Counted from the stretch's first letter, positions 31,491-42,154 are shown. The stretch is DNA of 64,000 nucleotides from Pachyseris speciosa (GCA_016490735.1 JAEMWC010000082.1:1550001-1614000); one strand, 5' to 3'. Notes: generated by a model not told the origin, from the sequence alone. Made by a program: numbers and translations.

Positions 31491-32536
31491 TTAAATGTTT
31501 TTCGCCCCACGAGGAATGAACTCCTCATAAATTGTAATTGCAACCCCAGCTGGTATTGTTATTACCCACAAAATGTCTTCGTTTATATTTTGAAGTGGAT
31601 ATTGGCTTAAATCATTTATTGATCTTATCCATTTTTTTGGGCTTCCATTTCTGACAATTTCATCGGCATGTGTCCAAGCGTGTGGTAATCCTCGGGGTTG
31701 GTGTTTTAAATAAATATGAATTGGTAAGGTTTGAAAACTTTCACTGTTAACATAAATTTCAAAAGTGTCAAAAGAAGAGAAAAACAAACCATGAGGAGTC
31801 CAAAATGCAGGAAAGATATTTTCAGCATCAGAACGTAAAACTGCATTTTTTGGTCCTGTTAACAACTTACTTTTCAACCGATAAATCATTCCAGGAATTA
31901 ATAAAGAGTGGACTAATCTCAATGCGCCTTGATGATAAGCGAGAAGAGGAACGCTCCAATTGTAAACAATCTGATTATTCAAATCCAAATTACCCCCAAC
32001 TTCGGTTCATGAATCACATTCCCATTCATGTTCAACGCGGTTTACATTGTTATTCCGTTGGCGCTCGAGCTGAACAATGGGTGGTCGTTGTTGTAAACCC
32101 AGTGGTCATTTAAATTCAAACTTTGGTTCTTTCAACAGAAAGGTATTCATATTCAAATCACTCAACATTGTAACCTCACCATTGGTTCCGTCGAACAAAG
32201 TCGCACTTCCTTCTTTCACGGAAGTGCCGTTCAAATTCAAAGGATCGCCGAGTTTTGGTTGAAACAAGGAGTACCCATTCAGGCCCAAGGAGGTTTGCAT
32301 CTCCATTACTTCCATTCCGGAGCTGCCCGGGCTCGGGCTGAACAACTTTTGGCGTCGTTGCTGACATTGTTGTATTTCAAATCGAAATCACCCTCCAATT
32401 TTGGTTCAACCAATGAAAACCCATTCAAATCGAGGTTTGCGTAAAAGATCACTTTTGTGTCAGCCACAGTCCAAACTCTGTCAAAGACGTTCGGGCCGAG
32501 AGAGTTGTAAAACCCCTTCGCCCCATAACCAATCAT
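31491..32536 (-). pseudogene. Fibre-like repeat protein with C-terminal domain
   Basis: Minus frames carry five copies of a short beta-type repeat, L(D/N/G)LN(G/N/M)xxLxxPKL. Examples are NLDLNGFSLVEPKL (32306-32536), LGLNGYSLFQPKL and LNMNTFLLKEPK (32106-32345), NMNGNVIHEPKLG near 32005-32040 and NLDLNNQIVYN near 31980. The last leads into a 160-residue C-terminal domain (31491-31988). Frameshifts separate the pieces. Repeated xLNxxxLxxPK units followed by a compact end domain are typical of viral spike or tail fibres. It is preceded on the same strand by the other fibre-like gene and may be one protein with it. Confidence 0.45.
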
Positions 32537-35500
32537 GTGTCCGGTTATTTCCTTCCATCTTACCTTATTTCTCCGAAGATCAATGAAAAGGTAGTTGGGT
32601 GTTTGGGAATGGTGATGAAATAGCCAAAAGAAATTTTTCGTGATGCCCCCCTCTTGGGAAACAATTATATGGTCGACAGCATTGAAGGAAGAGGTAACCT
32701 CGGTTCTCTACCCCCGAAGTAGCCCAACGGCATGAATTCAACAACGACGGCGTAAACTGGATCTCATGAAGAGACTAAAGGAAGTGGGTTGAGATTGAAA
32801 CCAATTCTTGAGTCGTAATCGTAAAACCCCGCGGCATCAAGCGGCCCTGAAGGGGTGAGCTTGAACTTTTAAGCCTTTTTATTTATTTTATGGGGGGATT
32901 GAGGGAAGTTGACAATTCCTTCAACCTGTATATTTCTCTCTGAAGAGGATTCATCCGTATCCCCAATGAGGGAAGCAAATTCATTTTTTGTCGCCGCGTC
33001 ATTGTCTGCGGATGGAGGATTGAGATCGGTGATCCGTTGCTGCCCCATGTTGAGGTTGCCATACATCGGCTTTGTGCCGTCTCGTCGGAGGAAATATTGA
33101 TCAACATACTCTTTGTTCGCCGCGTCTGCTGAGGCGAAGGGAGGCGCAAGATTCACGATTGCGTTGTTGTTCGTGTTCAAATCCCGTTGCAAAGTATCAC
33201 TTATTTTTGTTCGCAACCCCTCGTTCACATATTTTTTGTTGACGTCGTTGTGGGCAGGTGTGCTTAAATATACATACATACATACATTACAAGATTGCCG
33301 TGTGGGAGCCCGACTGACAATCGCTGTAAAACTTGTCAAGTTCCCTTTTAAAATATCCAAGAGAGTTTGATTTTCTTAAATTTACGGGTAGGCTATTCCA
33401 TAGTAGCGCCCCGCTGTAGCCCAAGGCACGCTTACAATAGTTCGTGCGTGGCTTGGGCAGGTTTAGTTTAATCTCACAATCTCGTAAGTTAGACGGTGTA
33501 CTACGGATGCTAAATAAATCCTGCAAGTACGCTGGGGAAAGCCCTTTAACTATTTTAAACATTAACATCGCCTTAAGCTTTTTCCTTCGTGTGGAGAGAT
33601 TGTCCCAGTTGAGCCTATTTAGTAGGATACTGGCACTAGTGTCATAACTGGACCTGGAAATGACCCTGGCAGCCCTATTTTGGAGTTTCTAGAGTTTTTC
33701 ACTCAAGGTAACACTGAGTTCATCCCAAACAGGGCAGCAATAGTCAAAGTGGGGCAAAATCAACGCTTGGTAGATTTGAAGAGCGTTACGTTCGGAAATG
33801 AATGGTCTTATTCGTTTAAGGGCACCTATGGCTGAGGATATCTTCTTACTAATTTCTTCTATATGTTTTGTCCATGAAAGGTGTTCGTCAATAAACAAGC
33901 CCAGCGATTTAGCTTCTTGGACTTTTTGATCGATTTCCCGTCGATCTCAATATCGATCTGATTATTCGATAGAGCATGTATTCGTTGATTTGACCCAATT
34001 ACCATGAATTCAGTTTTAGCGATATTAAGGCTTAACCTATTGGTTATAAGCCAGCGCTGAAGATTTTACAGCATTCTCAAGATCAGTCATTGTACTGGCA
34101 GCGAAGGTTATGTTGGTATCATCGGCGAAAATTCTAGAAGAGGCTGAAGACAGGCAATTGGGAAGATCATTAATATAGACTAAGAATAGGAGTGGACCAA
34201 GATTGCTTCCTTGTGGGACGCCACAAGAGACTTGGGCAGTATTTGATAAATGGCCATTTGTGCTGCATTTTTGGATTCGGTCAGAAAGATTAGATTCAAA
34301 CCATTTGAGACTACTCGTGTCAACACCATATTTCCGAAGCTTTCGTATAAGGATACTATGGTCGATGGTGTCAAAGGCTTTTTCAGATCGATGAAAATTA
34401 CACCATTTACAAGACCATTATCGATATTGATCGACCAACTATTTGTGGCTTCAATCAATGCAGTGAGTGTACTGTGTAGTGATCGGAATCCAGATTGGCA
34501 GTGAGCTAGTAAGTTGTTATCATTAAGATAGTCACAAAGCTGGTCGTATATAATTTTTTCGAAAATTTTGGCAAAGGTCGGAATAATGGATATTGGTCGA
34601 TAGTTGTTCGGGTCGTCCCTTTTGCCCTTTTTCAAAATAGGAGTTACTCTAGCAAGTTTCCACTCAGTTGGAAAAATACCAGTGTTAATCGACTTTACAA
34701 ATATTTGAGTGAGCGAGGGTGCGATTATGTTGCCAACCATTTTAAGAAGTCTAGTTGGAATATTATCTAGGCCCGCAGCTTTCGTTTAGTTTGGTCAACA
34801 GCTTGCGAACTACGTTCACCGACGGATCTTTCAGAGAAAAAGTTGTTTCAGTTGCTTCAAGGTAGGACTCAGGCTCGACATTAGATGACGGTATTTCTGA
34901 GGCTAGTTTCTCACCAACGCTTGAGAAATATAGATTTAGTTCTTCGGCTATCTCGGAAAGTTCAGATATAGTTTGCTCCCTAACCTTAATTTCCGCAATA
35001 TTCCTTACTTTGTTTGGATGTCGCGAGGACAATTCATTAATTAATTGCCAGGTTTTTTTAGGATTTGATTTGCTGGACTATAGATTGTCAGTAAAATATT
35101 TACGCTTAGCATTCTTAATTTCGTTGTTTGTGTGGTTCCGGGCACGTTTATATTGATCCCAAGCCAAAAGGGAGCCGCGCAAAACTGCTTTCTTTTTTAA
35201 GTAATCTCTTCTATGCATTTCATGGCGCAAATGATGAGTAATCCATGGAGACGTTTTGTTGCCAGCCCGTTTGGGTTTTATTGGTGCATGTTTATCTATA
35301 GCTTGCATCAGCATATCTTTCCACATTGACCACATATCATTTGGATCGTTTAGTGTTTCAACATCTTACCACGCCTTTTGTTGTAGGTCCCTTAAGAAGC
35401 TAGCTTTTCATTTGACGGGTTTTGATTATTATTGTGCCTGCACGCTCATGCTGGACTTTATATGTCATGTAAATTAGTGCGTGATCGCTAATTGCAAGCT

Positions 35501-36444
35501 GGACAACACCAAACTTTGCAACTTTACTTGGTGTATTCGTAATACAAAGATCAATGAAAGAGCGGGTACTTAGGGTAATTCTTGTCGGCTCAGTGATTAG
35601 CTGGTCCAATCCATAAATGTCAAATATATTTTTAAGTTTAACGGCGTTAGCTGATGTCGTATCCACCATAAGATCCACGTTAATATCCCCTAAAGGGAAA
35701 ATTCCCAGTTTCGCGCGTCAACTTTGTTAACTAGCTCCTCAAATTCGTTAAAAAGACTCACAGGGGAATCGGGAATCAGTCGTCTGTTTAATTTCATCAT
35801 GGCTGGTGGATCGATCTGGCGAGTGGGTTATCGTCTCCGGCTTGTCTTGAACCAGTTTAACATTTTTCTCTTTTAAAACAGGACCGTTTTGTCCTTGAAA
35901 AACAAGAGTAAGTTGCTTCTTGTTGTACCAGGTTATGACAAGCTTGTTGTTGCAGCTTTTAAATTGCTTAGTATTTCCGCCAGGCGAAGACCACTTTCCT
36001 TGCTGTTGTAGACAACTTTCAACAAATTTCTTCAAGGATTCTAAGTCGCTTGTCCATGTTAAGCGCTCTCCTTTTAGCTCAAGGTATTGCAAATCAGATC
36101 CTTCGAGTGCAAGCGGATATAACTCAGTTTCTGTTTCCCAACCGACTTCGTCGACGGAGCCAGAACAATCCTGACCGTCCGCCATCTCATCACCGATGAT
36201 CAATGTGTGTACTCGAATCGGCGTCTTTCAGATCTTGAATGGCATACCCGGCCATTACCAAATCACCCCACGCTGGGTTGGATCCGTCGCGAAGCAAAGC
36301 CTTTTCGACTTGGGAATCACAACTTTTGTTTGTCGCGTCGAAAATGTCTTTGGGGTAACCCATGTTGGTGATGAGATTCTCGCCCACGTCCATGTCTCCC
36401 GTCATCGGGGAGCTCTCGTCGAGTTGGGCAAAAGTGGCGGACAC
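32537..36444 (-). pseudogene. Fibre-shaft protein split by a LINE insertion
   Basis: The N-terminal part is at 36190-36444 (MSATFAQLDESSPMTGDMDVGEN...). It has the repeat DGSNPAWGDLVMAGYAIQDL followed by KDAD. The rest, at 32869-33264, continues the same style with NDVNKKYVNEGL, AANKEYVDQYF, MYGNLNMGQQRITDL and DNDAATKNEF. Each repeat couples a G-D/N-L-x-M-x-x-x-x-I-x-D/N-L strand pair with a D-A-x-N-K-x-Y/F-V helix-like step, as seen in tail and fibre shafts of phages and Polinton-like viruses. A further domain with an FYDYDSRIGFNLNPLPL phrase lies at about 32760-32840 with stops. The 33265-36206 interval is a CR1-like LINE. Confidence 0.6.
33265..36206 (-). mobile_element. CR1/L2-like non-LTR retrotransposon inside the fibre gene
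   Basis: Minus strand, 2.94 kb. It begins with a 151-codon frame (35748-36203), then an endonuclease segment (35400-35678, with GLDQLITEPTR and SDHALI), a linker, and a reverse transcriptase (34180-34740) with VTPILKKG, NYRPISIIPTFAKIFE and QSGFR. It ends with C-terminal frames bearing LSWTKHIEEISKK and HFDYCCPVWD (33689-33898). The catalytic tyrosine-x-aspartate-aspartate area is in a broken frame. The N-terminal two-thirds of the endonuclease is missing. The 3-prime end is a (ATGT)n tail, seen on plus as TACATACATACA at about 33271-33288. A near-identical 7-base pair GTGTGCT/GTGTACT (33258-33264 and 36207-36213) may be the target duplication. Confidence 0.8.
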
Positions 36445-36625
36445 GTAACTTTCGCTGACCGCATCGAGCGGGCCGGCCGGCGGGCCCAGATTCTCAATCG
36501 GGTGCCCCCCGCGTCAAGAGGGCCTTTCATTGGGGGGATCCCGTCGATTCTCAGAAAAGCCCCCGTCGCTACCGCCGTCGCTCAGTGTCTTCTGTAAGTT
36601 CCGGGTCGTTTGGCAAACCACCCCA
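36445..36625. other. Gap between fibre and ATPase genes
   Basis: GC-rich sequence that, read on minus, gives further fragments of fibre-like GPPAGPLDAV phrases in broken frames. No separate gene is supported. Confidence 0.35.
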
Positions 36626-37230
36626 TTATATTGTTTCGTCGAAAATTTTCTTCATCAGTTTTCGCGGTTTGTCGAAGTAAAAGAAGGAAAACTTCTCGAC
36701 TCTGGCGCGGTCCAGCAGGCCGCGAGGCACCCCCAGCTTGTCGGCGATTTGATTGTTCTCGCTCGGGGAAAAATTGAATATGTAGCAATGGCTGCAGTTG
36801 TCCTGGATGTTTTTGGGGGCCTTGAAAAAGGTCTGGGTGAGATAAATGACACTGCAGTTTCGGTTTCGGCCGCAGATGAAATACTTAATGATCTCGTCTT
36901 GGTTTTTTTCGGAAACCAAGTCGTCGAACACAACAATTTTTGAGTTGTCGGGTGGGAGTTCATCCAGCAGAAAGATTTCGTCGCCGGGCGCCTTGATGAC
37001 CTGATACCCCACCTTGGGGTTGATGTTTTCGGCAAAGTCCTGCAAGAGGGCTTGATACTTGTTTTGGTGGAGGTTTTATTCGAAAAGAGAAAAACCTTGT
37101 CGAACTCCAACAGCTCGTTAAGTATGTGAAGCAGGATATTCGTCTTGCCGGAGTTGCTTGGGCCGCAAATCAGCATCCGAAAAATGTCGGCGGGCATGGA
37201 AACAGTTAGCGGCGGTGTCGTCGGGGTCAT
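36626..37230 (-). pseudogene. Polinton 1 genome-packaging ATPase (FtsK/HerA type), one frameshift
   Basis: Starts at the ATG at 37230. Residues 20-35 read MLICGPSNSGKTNILLHIL, a clear Walker A loop. After a frameshift near 37060 the frame 36626-37045 continues with KIVVFDDLVSEKNQDEI, a Walker B box (VVFDD), then RNRNCSVIYLTQTFFKAPKNI with the conserved Gln of sensor type, and a C-terminal region with KLGVPRGLLDRAR. Length after the shift is about 200 residues, normal for the family, which pumps the genome into the capsid. It is divergent from the plus-strand gene at 37272. Confidence 0.85.
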
Positions 37231-37271
37231 AATTTGGTATTTTCATTTTTCCCCCTTAAATATTGTGCGAA
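37231..37271. promoter_or_regulatory. Divergent intergenic region, 41 bases
   Basis: AT-rich spacer between the ATPase start (minus) and the ATG at 37272 (plus). It contains TTTCATTTTTCCCCC and TTAAATATT. Like the 30455-30478 region it is the only room for a promoter of both genes. Confidence 0.3.
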
Positions 37272-37848
37272 ATGTCTCTGAAGAAATGGAGGCAGAAGGC
37301 AAAGGTCGAAGCTGAGGTCGAGAAACAGGAGGATGAAATCCGCCGGAAATTCAAAACAAATAAAATCGCGAAGGAGTTTGGCCAGGTCGAGGCCGAAAAG
37401 CTTTTGAAAGCGGTCACGACGAGGTTGGACAGAGGTTTGGAGAAGGGAGGTTCCTGCTCCAAGAAAGGGCGTTACACCACAGCAGTTGCAAGAAGGAAAA
37501 AGGGGGCTGAAATGAACCCCCCCCCCCCCTTAAAAGAAACAAGAACCCAGCCCGTCTCAAATTGGAAACGGGCCATTCCGCGATTGAACGGGCCGACCCG
37601 CGATTGAACCAGAGGAGGACGCGAAAGCACCAGAATGGGAAGACTGGGAAATGGAGGGCAGCGGCTTTGGAAAGATCGCCGACAACATGATCCACCGACT
37701 GTATGTGGGCCTTGGTTCGATGCGGGTCGGCAACTCTTCAACGAAACTCCGCAAAGAGGTTTCTGCTTTGGCTCAAAGGCTCCTCCAACTTGGTGTCATC
37801 AACGAATTTCAGGGCCGCAAAATTTTCAACGATTACATGCGGAGGTGA
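37272..37848 (+). pseudogene. Polinton 1 structural-region protein, one frameshift
   Basis: The frame from 37272 gives a Lys/Glu-rich helical N-terminus (MSLKKWRQKAKVEAEVEKQ...). It runs through a 12-base C run near 37518-37529, where the frame slips. The frame 37651-37848 then continues with GFGKIADNMIHRLYVGLGSM and ends with QGRKIFNDYMRR. The poly-C slippage is a likely cause of the break. The protein sits between ATPase and the small basic protein, in the capsid module. I do not recognise a fold; a helical minor virion or scaffold protein is possible. Confidence 0.45.
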
Positions 37849-38130
37849 AATATTTCACCTGCTGCTCGACTCGAGCCTCTTGAAGCTGCAACGCAACGGC
37901 GCCTCCCAAAAGTCACACGACTTCCAGATAGCTTTCAACCCGTCAGATAGCTTTCAACCTCTAGGTCAGCTACCCTTTCATAGAAGAACCCCTCCGCCCC
38001 AAGTTCCACCCGGTCAACAAATCCCGAATCGACGCCGTGAGAATTCGCGTCACCGACGGGCGGAACAACATCCTCGACCTCAACGACGCCGACGTGGTAA
38101 TCGATCTGATGATCCGCCAAGCTTCTGACT
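37849..38130 (+). pseudogene. C-terminal part of a probable minor capsid (penton-like) protein
   Basis: Plus frame through 37970-38130 reads PKFHPVNKSRIDAVRIRV and DGRNNILDLNDADVVIDLMIR before the stop. The arrangement VRIRV...ILDLNDADVVIDLMI is a beta-rich ending of the kind found in jelly-roll capsid proteins and in the penton-type proteins next to the Polinton capsid gene. The N-terminal portion is not visible and may be deleted between 37849 and 37940. Confidence 0.4.
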
Positions 38131-38189
38131 GAGCATTCCTGCCTCGGGCGGGGAGGGAAATTTTCTCTTGAATATAATCGTCTGACAAC

Positions 38190-38525
38190 ATGAACCGACC
38201 GAGTGAGTGGATGAAATTTTACGGTGCGCGGACCGGCCGGTACAGCTTCAGATACAAAGGGACGGGTGTGGTCCGCGAAACCCTCATGGCGATCGGCAAA
38301 CAGCTCCAGAAAGCGGCCGCAAAGGCAGCCGCGCCGACTCTGAAAAAGGCAGCCGCGAAGGCAACCGAAATGGGGGCCCAGGTGTTGGCTGAGAAGGGCG
38401 GCAAAAAGATCCGCCAGCTGCTGCAAAGCCGCGCGGCGAAACGCAAGAACCCGAAGGGGTGCCCGCAGCAGACCCCTCGGACACGATGGTCAAACTCAGC
38501 CAGATTTTGGCAAACCAAATTTAAA
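38190..38525 (+). CDS. Small basic pX-like protein of Polinton 1
   Basis: The ATG at 38190 gives MNRPSEWMKFYGARTGRY and a YKGTGVVRETLMAIGKQLQ helix, then an Ala/Lys-rich amphipathic stretch and the basic RQLLQSRAAKRK segment. Similar small basic proteins with an amphipathic helix lie beside the capsid gene in Polintons and adintoviruses and are compared with adenovirus pX and pVI. An alternative frame from about 38450 stops at 38525, so the last residues are uncertain. It lies 65 bases upstream of the capsid start. Confidence 0.55.
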
Positions 38526-38589
38526 ATTTCTTCCTCGGAAGAGGGGCAGCCTGCCACGGCAGGAAAATTTTTTTGGTGTGTATACAGCG

Positions 38590-39497
38590 ATGTTCAGGTC
38601 ACCTCGCTTGCTTGTAAAGGTGGATAACCTCCAATTCCAAGTGAACATCCCGCTCACGCTGCGGGGAAATGGGCAGGATGAAACCAAAGGTGGGTTGGTG
38701 ATCGATGTCAAAGACGGAGACGTCATTTCTTGACTGGTACAACGCTTATTTCCGAGTGCAGTATGAACTGCAGGTCAAAGCGAACGGGAATTTCGTGGCC
38801 GCCGACGTGGCGTCGGCGCCGCTCTACGGCTCCTTCTCCCTCATTCGGGATTTGAAGGTGAAATCCGCAGGAAAAACCTTTACGAGGCCAGCGAAGTTAA
38901 CAAAGTCGTCTTCATCAAAAACTTACTGGAGTTCTCCGACGAATACGCGCGAAGTGTGGCAAAAGATGAGTTGTGGTATCTCGACAACGACAACACGACT
39001 GTGACAGGGGGCGCCGCAACCAACCACGAAATCCGAGCACGCGCGCTTCTTTCGCAAGGAGACCCACAAAAGACTGTCAAAACGATAATCCCTCTCTAAA
39101 GCTATTCGTTCTTCGAGGGGTTCCGAAGTTGATGTTTGCGCCTGAGGGACAGAAGATCGTGAATGAAAACTTCCTGAAACCCAACCAATGTGGTGACGAC
39201 CGCCGGGACAATTGGGGGCAATGGACGATAAGCCCGGGAGTGAAAAACGTGAAGCATGTGTTCGTTTTCATACAAAAGGTGGCGCGCCTGAATGCCGCCA
39301 CAACGAACCCCTATGTCTTCCACACCTTCGCCCTCGATGGCGGGGCAAAACTCGCGACTTGCCGCCTTCAATATGGGTCGTACTTTTATCCCGAGCTCGA
39401 GTACGATGGGGAGGACCAAATCCGGATACGGCGCGACCTGATAGAGTACAGCTACACCGGGACCCAGCTGAACGTGGCCATGACAGTACGAAACTAG
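38590..39497 (+). pseudogene. Polinton 1 major capsid protein (double jelly-roll), broken and truncated
   Basis: The ATG at 38590 begins MFRSPRLLVKVDNLQF. The frame closes near 38731, and a shifted frame continues with FLDWYNAYFRVQYELQ (38705-39004), the conserved early box of hexon-like capsid proteins. A third frame has EFSDEYARSVAKDELWYLDN. The frame 38973-39497 holds MFAPEGQKIVNENFLKP, GVKNVKHVFVFIQKV and LEYDGEDQIRIRRDLIEYSYTG. The total is about 300 residues, whereas complete proteins of this family are roughly twice as long. The C-terminal jelly roll is missing where the second Polinton starts. There are at least three frameshifts. Confidence 0.75.
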
Positions 39498-39527
39498 ACC
39501 ATAAAGAGATCATGCGAGGAAGAGAGG

Positions 39528-40095
39528 GGAGCACTGCCCTACCAGCCATCTATACATTAACCAGGACCCCAACGCATGCCAAAATCATTTTTCTGGGGAT
39601 GTTAAATAACACAGAGACCGATCTATTCCATGGGCTGATTCCCCAGCCCATCATTTTTGGAATGGTGCGAACCCGGGAGTGCGAAACGATAAACATAACG
39701 GTAGTCTGGGAAGAAATCCTTTCAACTTTAAGTTATTTTGTCTGTAAGACATTCGCTTGACTTTCAACGGAGAAGAAACGCCTTACTCTGCTCTGGACCT
39801 GAGAGGTGGGAAAAATATCGATGGCTACAACATTTTGTTTTCAGGAAGTGGAGACATGAATTGCAGTCACGGTCTCGACATTGACAGGGAGGATTGGGAG
39901 AACGGATACGGCTTATTCCGTTTTGATTTGAAGCCAGCAAGAAGTGGACATCCCGATCACTTGATACCCCATCGAACTGGTAACATCAACCTGTATCTGA
40001 GATTTGGTACTGAAACTGCTACAGTTCTCAATTTAATCGTGTACGCGGAATTTCAGAATCAGTTGGAAATTGATCTGAATAGGCGCGTGGTCTAG
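39528..40095 (+). pseudogene. Polinton 2 major capsid protein, C-terminal part
   Basis: The frame from about 39510 reads LFHGLIPQPIIFGMV. After a frameshift near 39695 it reads NPFNFKLFCL, an in-frame TAA (39745-39747), and then the frame 39757-40095 with DIDREDWENGYGLFRFDLKP, PHRTGNINLYLRFG and LNLIVYAEFQNQLEID. These match the C-terminal jelly roll of the capsid-type proteins known from nematode and arthropod Polintons (the F54H12.2-like group). The N-terminal half is missing. Confidence 0.75.
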
Positions 40096-40126
40096 GATTT
40101 GTCGCAAGGATCTTAATTCAAACGTG

Positions 40127-40462
40127 ATGCATACTATCCAAGAACTATGACAAGCCTGTCTTTGTGATCCCGTATTAGCTCCATTGATCCAAGGCGTGTT
40201 CCCAAGTGACAAATTACCTGTTATCAACATCTGTCCCTCCGGTCTCATTGCAAATACGGACCATCACGATCAGCCCGGAACACACTGGGTGGCAATTTAC
40301 TTTGAAGCACCACACGAAAGAGAATTATTTGATAGTTACGGATTTCCTCCCGAGACATACAACATGGATACCTACATTCTACGGCAAGCTACGTACTGCA
40401 ACGATAAAACACTGAGGGGACTACACTCAGATGTTTGTGGAGACTATTGCTTGTTTTATTAA
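40127..40462 (+). pseudogene. Polinton 2 adenain-type cysteine protease, one in-frame stop
   Basis: The ATG at 40127 opens a frame that has TGA at 40148-40150 and then runs to 40462. The readable part has GTHWVAIYFE (catalytic His), ELFDSYGFPPE (Asp) and SDVCGDYCLFY (catalytic Cys). This is the triad order of adenovirus protease and Ulp1-like enzymes that mature Polinton capsids. The length, 111 codons, is shorter than adenain but usual for Polinton copies. The single stop is the only lesion visible. Confidence 0.85.
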
Positions 40463-40769
40463 CTTCATCGCGCACGAAATGTGGAAATGAACACCATTCA
40501 ATCTAGATTTAAGGGATATGATTCACAGTGGAACGATACACAAGTTGCACCGAGTGTACACACTAATTTTCATTCGATGACCAATATTAAAAAGGAATCG
40601 TTTCTTCAAAGTGAACAGCAAGGTTGTAAGTCGTTTCAGTGTTGTCAGAGACAATCAATAAAGTAATGTTGAAGAAAAGTGATGTACACGTCGGTGTGGT
40701 TGATGTCTGTTTAAACGATAAGGGACCTTTCGAGTCTTCAGAAATCCAATTGAGTTTCCCTGCGACAAC
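40463..40769 (+). other. Interval between protease and ATPase
   Basis: An ORF at 40481-40666 (MEMNTIQSRFKGYDSQWND...) and the frame of 40639-40950 occupy this stretch. Neither has a recognised domain. They may be relics of the conserved small protein usually found between protease and ATPase, but I cannot show that. Confidence 0.3.
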
Positions 40770-41404
40770 ATGTCTCAATTCAAGTGTCCGAGCAGTATCA
40801 TCAGAGCCAGCCCGAGTCAGTATGGAAAAACAACCTTTACGCGTCAACTACTTCGACATGCAGATTGTTTGCTTGAACGTCCCATTCACAAGATCTTGTA
40901 TTGCCATAGGCAATGGCAGGATTCTTACAGGGGCATGGGAAACCAGGTGACATTGGTGGAGGGTATTCCTGAAGATATTTCCTCTTTATTCCTATTACAC
41001 TTCCGCCCAGGAAGCATCGTATTAGATTACCTGATGAGAAACCGCAGCAACGATGAACGGATCTTGCATTTATTTGACACAATACTTCTTTCCACCTGGA
41101 AAGTTTTCCCGAAGTATATCTCTCAATTCCCACTACATTAATGCGTTTAATAACCCTCGCGTTACTGGGTTTGCGGACAATAGCACGACAAGCCTTTGCA
41201 GGACACCTTCCTTACATATGGCAAAGTTTTCAAGATGCCACTTCGCAACCCTATGGTTATCTCATGTTGGATTTGTATCCGCGAACACAGGTTACTCTAC
41301 GATTACGTAGCAACATACTGCCTCTGTCAAAAACGTATCCCGTAGTTTACGTCAACACGAAAACGCATAAAACGAATGAACCATTGCCAGTGGATTACAG
41401 TTAA
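40770..41404 (+). pseudogene. Polinton 2 packaging ATPase, frameshifted
   Basis: The ATG at 40770 gives MSQFKCPSSIIRASPSQYGKTTFTRQLL. The P-loop has lost its first Gly (Ser in this copy) but keeps GKTTF. The Walker B segment is SIVLDYLMRNRSNDERIL. The frame 41053-41310 supplies YLTQYFFPPGKFSRSISLNSHY, and frame 41141-41404 the C-terminal LPYIWQSFQDAT and YLMLDLYPRTQ. Three frames are needed. Compared with the ATPase of element 1 the Walker B and downstream boxes are clearly a different subfamily. Confidence 0.8.
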
Positions 41405-41476
41405 CACGATGACTTCCCAAATGTCGCATCGCACGGCAAGACAAACGAATCAAAGTAGTGGTAACATGGTTTTGCG

Positions 41477-42154
41477 TTGTGGAAGGACTACGAAACAGAA
41501 ACGACAACTCTCGAAAGGTTCAAAAATCAATCAACATTTACTCTTTCTTTGTACCTGTCTGTACTGTCGAACGCCGACAAGGGCAAATTTGTCGTGCAAA
41601 CTGACTCTACCGATAACCATAAGGCAACAGCTGAAATTTATTTCAAAGCTGGGCCAGATTATCTGAAAAGCGTTTTCGGTTCAGACAAAAAATATTGGTC
41701 TCAAGCAATGAAGAAGGCACTGGGAATACAACCAAATAGCGGGTTCCCATTCCAGCTTTCAGCTGTTTCAGGGCGCCCGTCGCAGACAATCCCAGCGGTC
41801 GATTTCACAGAAAAAATTCAATCGCAGATTGGCGAAAAGCTGAACAATTTGCAAAATTTTTACGTCACACCCACAGACTTTTTCACAACACAGTACAGGC
41901 AGATTTTAAGAGACACACAGATTACATTCAGAACATCAAAAGTTGCCAGAAAATGGCTTGGCGGCCCACACATTGGGTTTTGGCCACAACAGCTTAACTT
42001 TGCACTTTGGTGTGCAACAACAGGTTGCGGGGTTTCCAGGGATATTTTGACAGCTCACAGAGGGCAAATAGAAGTGATTGGCGAGATGGCTTTAAAACTA
42101 GCAACCGGCTTAAGGGGAACATTGTCCTACCCAGGTCAGCATTTAAATGGTTGA
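41477..42154 (+). CDS. Polinton 2 structural protein candidate, 225 codons
   Basis: The longest intact frame of element 2. The predicted protein is soluble, with many aromatics and beta-prone segments. It contains FKAGPDYLKSVFGSDKKYW near the middle and QQLNFALWCATTGCGVSRDIL near residue 190, a phrase that seems conserved in Polinton virion-module proteins. The position after the ATPase and before the small basic proteins suggests a minor capsid or penton-like role. I cannot confirm the fold. Confidence 0.45.
   Translation: MWKDYETETTTLERFKNQSTFTLSLYLSVLSNADKGKFVVQTDSTDNHKATAEIYFKAGPDYLKSVFGSDKKYWSQAMKKALGIQPNSGFPFQLSAVSGRPSQTIPAVDFTEKIQSQIGEKLNNLQNFYVTPTDFFTTQYRQILRDTQITFRTSKVARKWLGGPHIGFWPQQLNFALWCATTGCGVSRDILTAHRGQIEVIGEMALKLATGLRGTLSYPGQHLNG

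Larger units (their letters stand above)
26157..39497. mobile_element. Polinton/Maverick (adintovirus-like) element 1, degraded
   Basis: A block of about 13.3 kb with the full marker set of Polintons. It has protein-primed DNA polymerase B, retroviral-type integrase, packaging ATPase and major capsid protein, with a zinc-ribbon protein, a membrane protein, fibre-like proteins and small basic proteins between them. Genes 26.5-29.4 and 37.3-39.5 kb are on plus, and the block from 29.5 to 37.2 kb is mostly on minus. A 17-base inverted pair at 26157 and 26245 may be part of the left terminal repeat. No right terminal repeat was found, and the capsid gene ends abruptly where a second Polinton begins. 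Removing the LINE (2.9 kb) and the SINE (0.36 kb) leaves about 10 kb, short of the usual 14-20 kb. Confidence 0.85.

Noticed and set aside
40587..40847. Minus ORF opposite the start of the Polinton 2 ATPase
   Set aside because: Shadow; the plus strand carries the P-loop.
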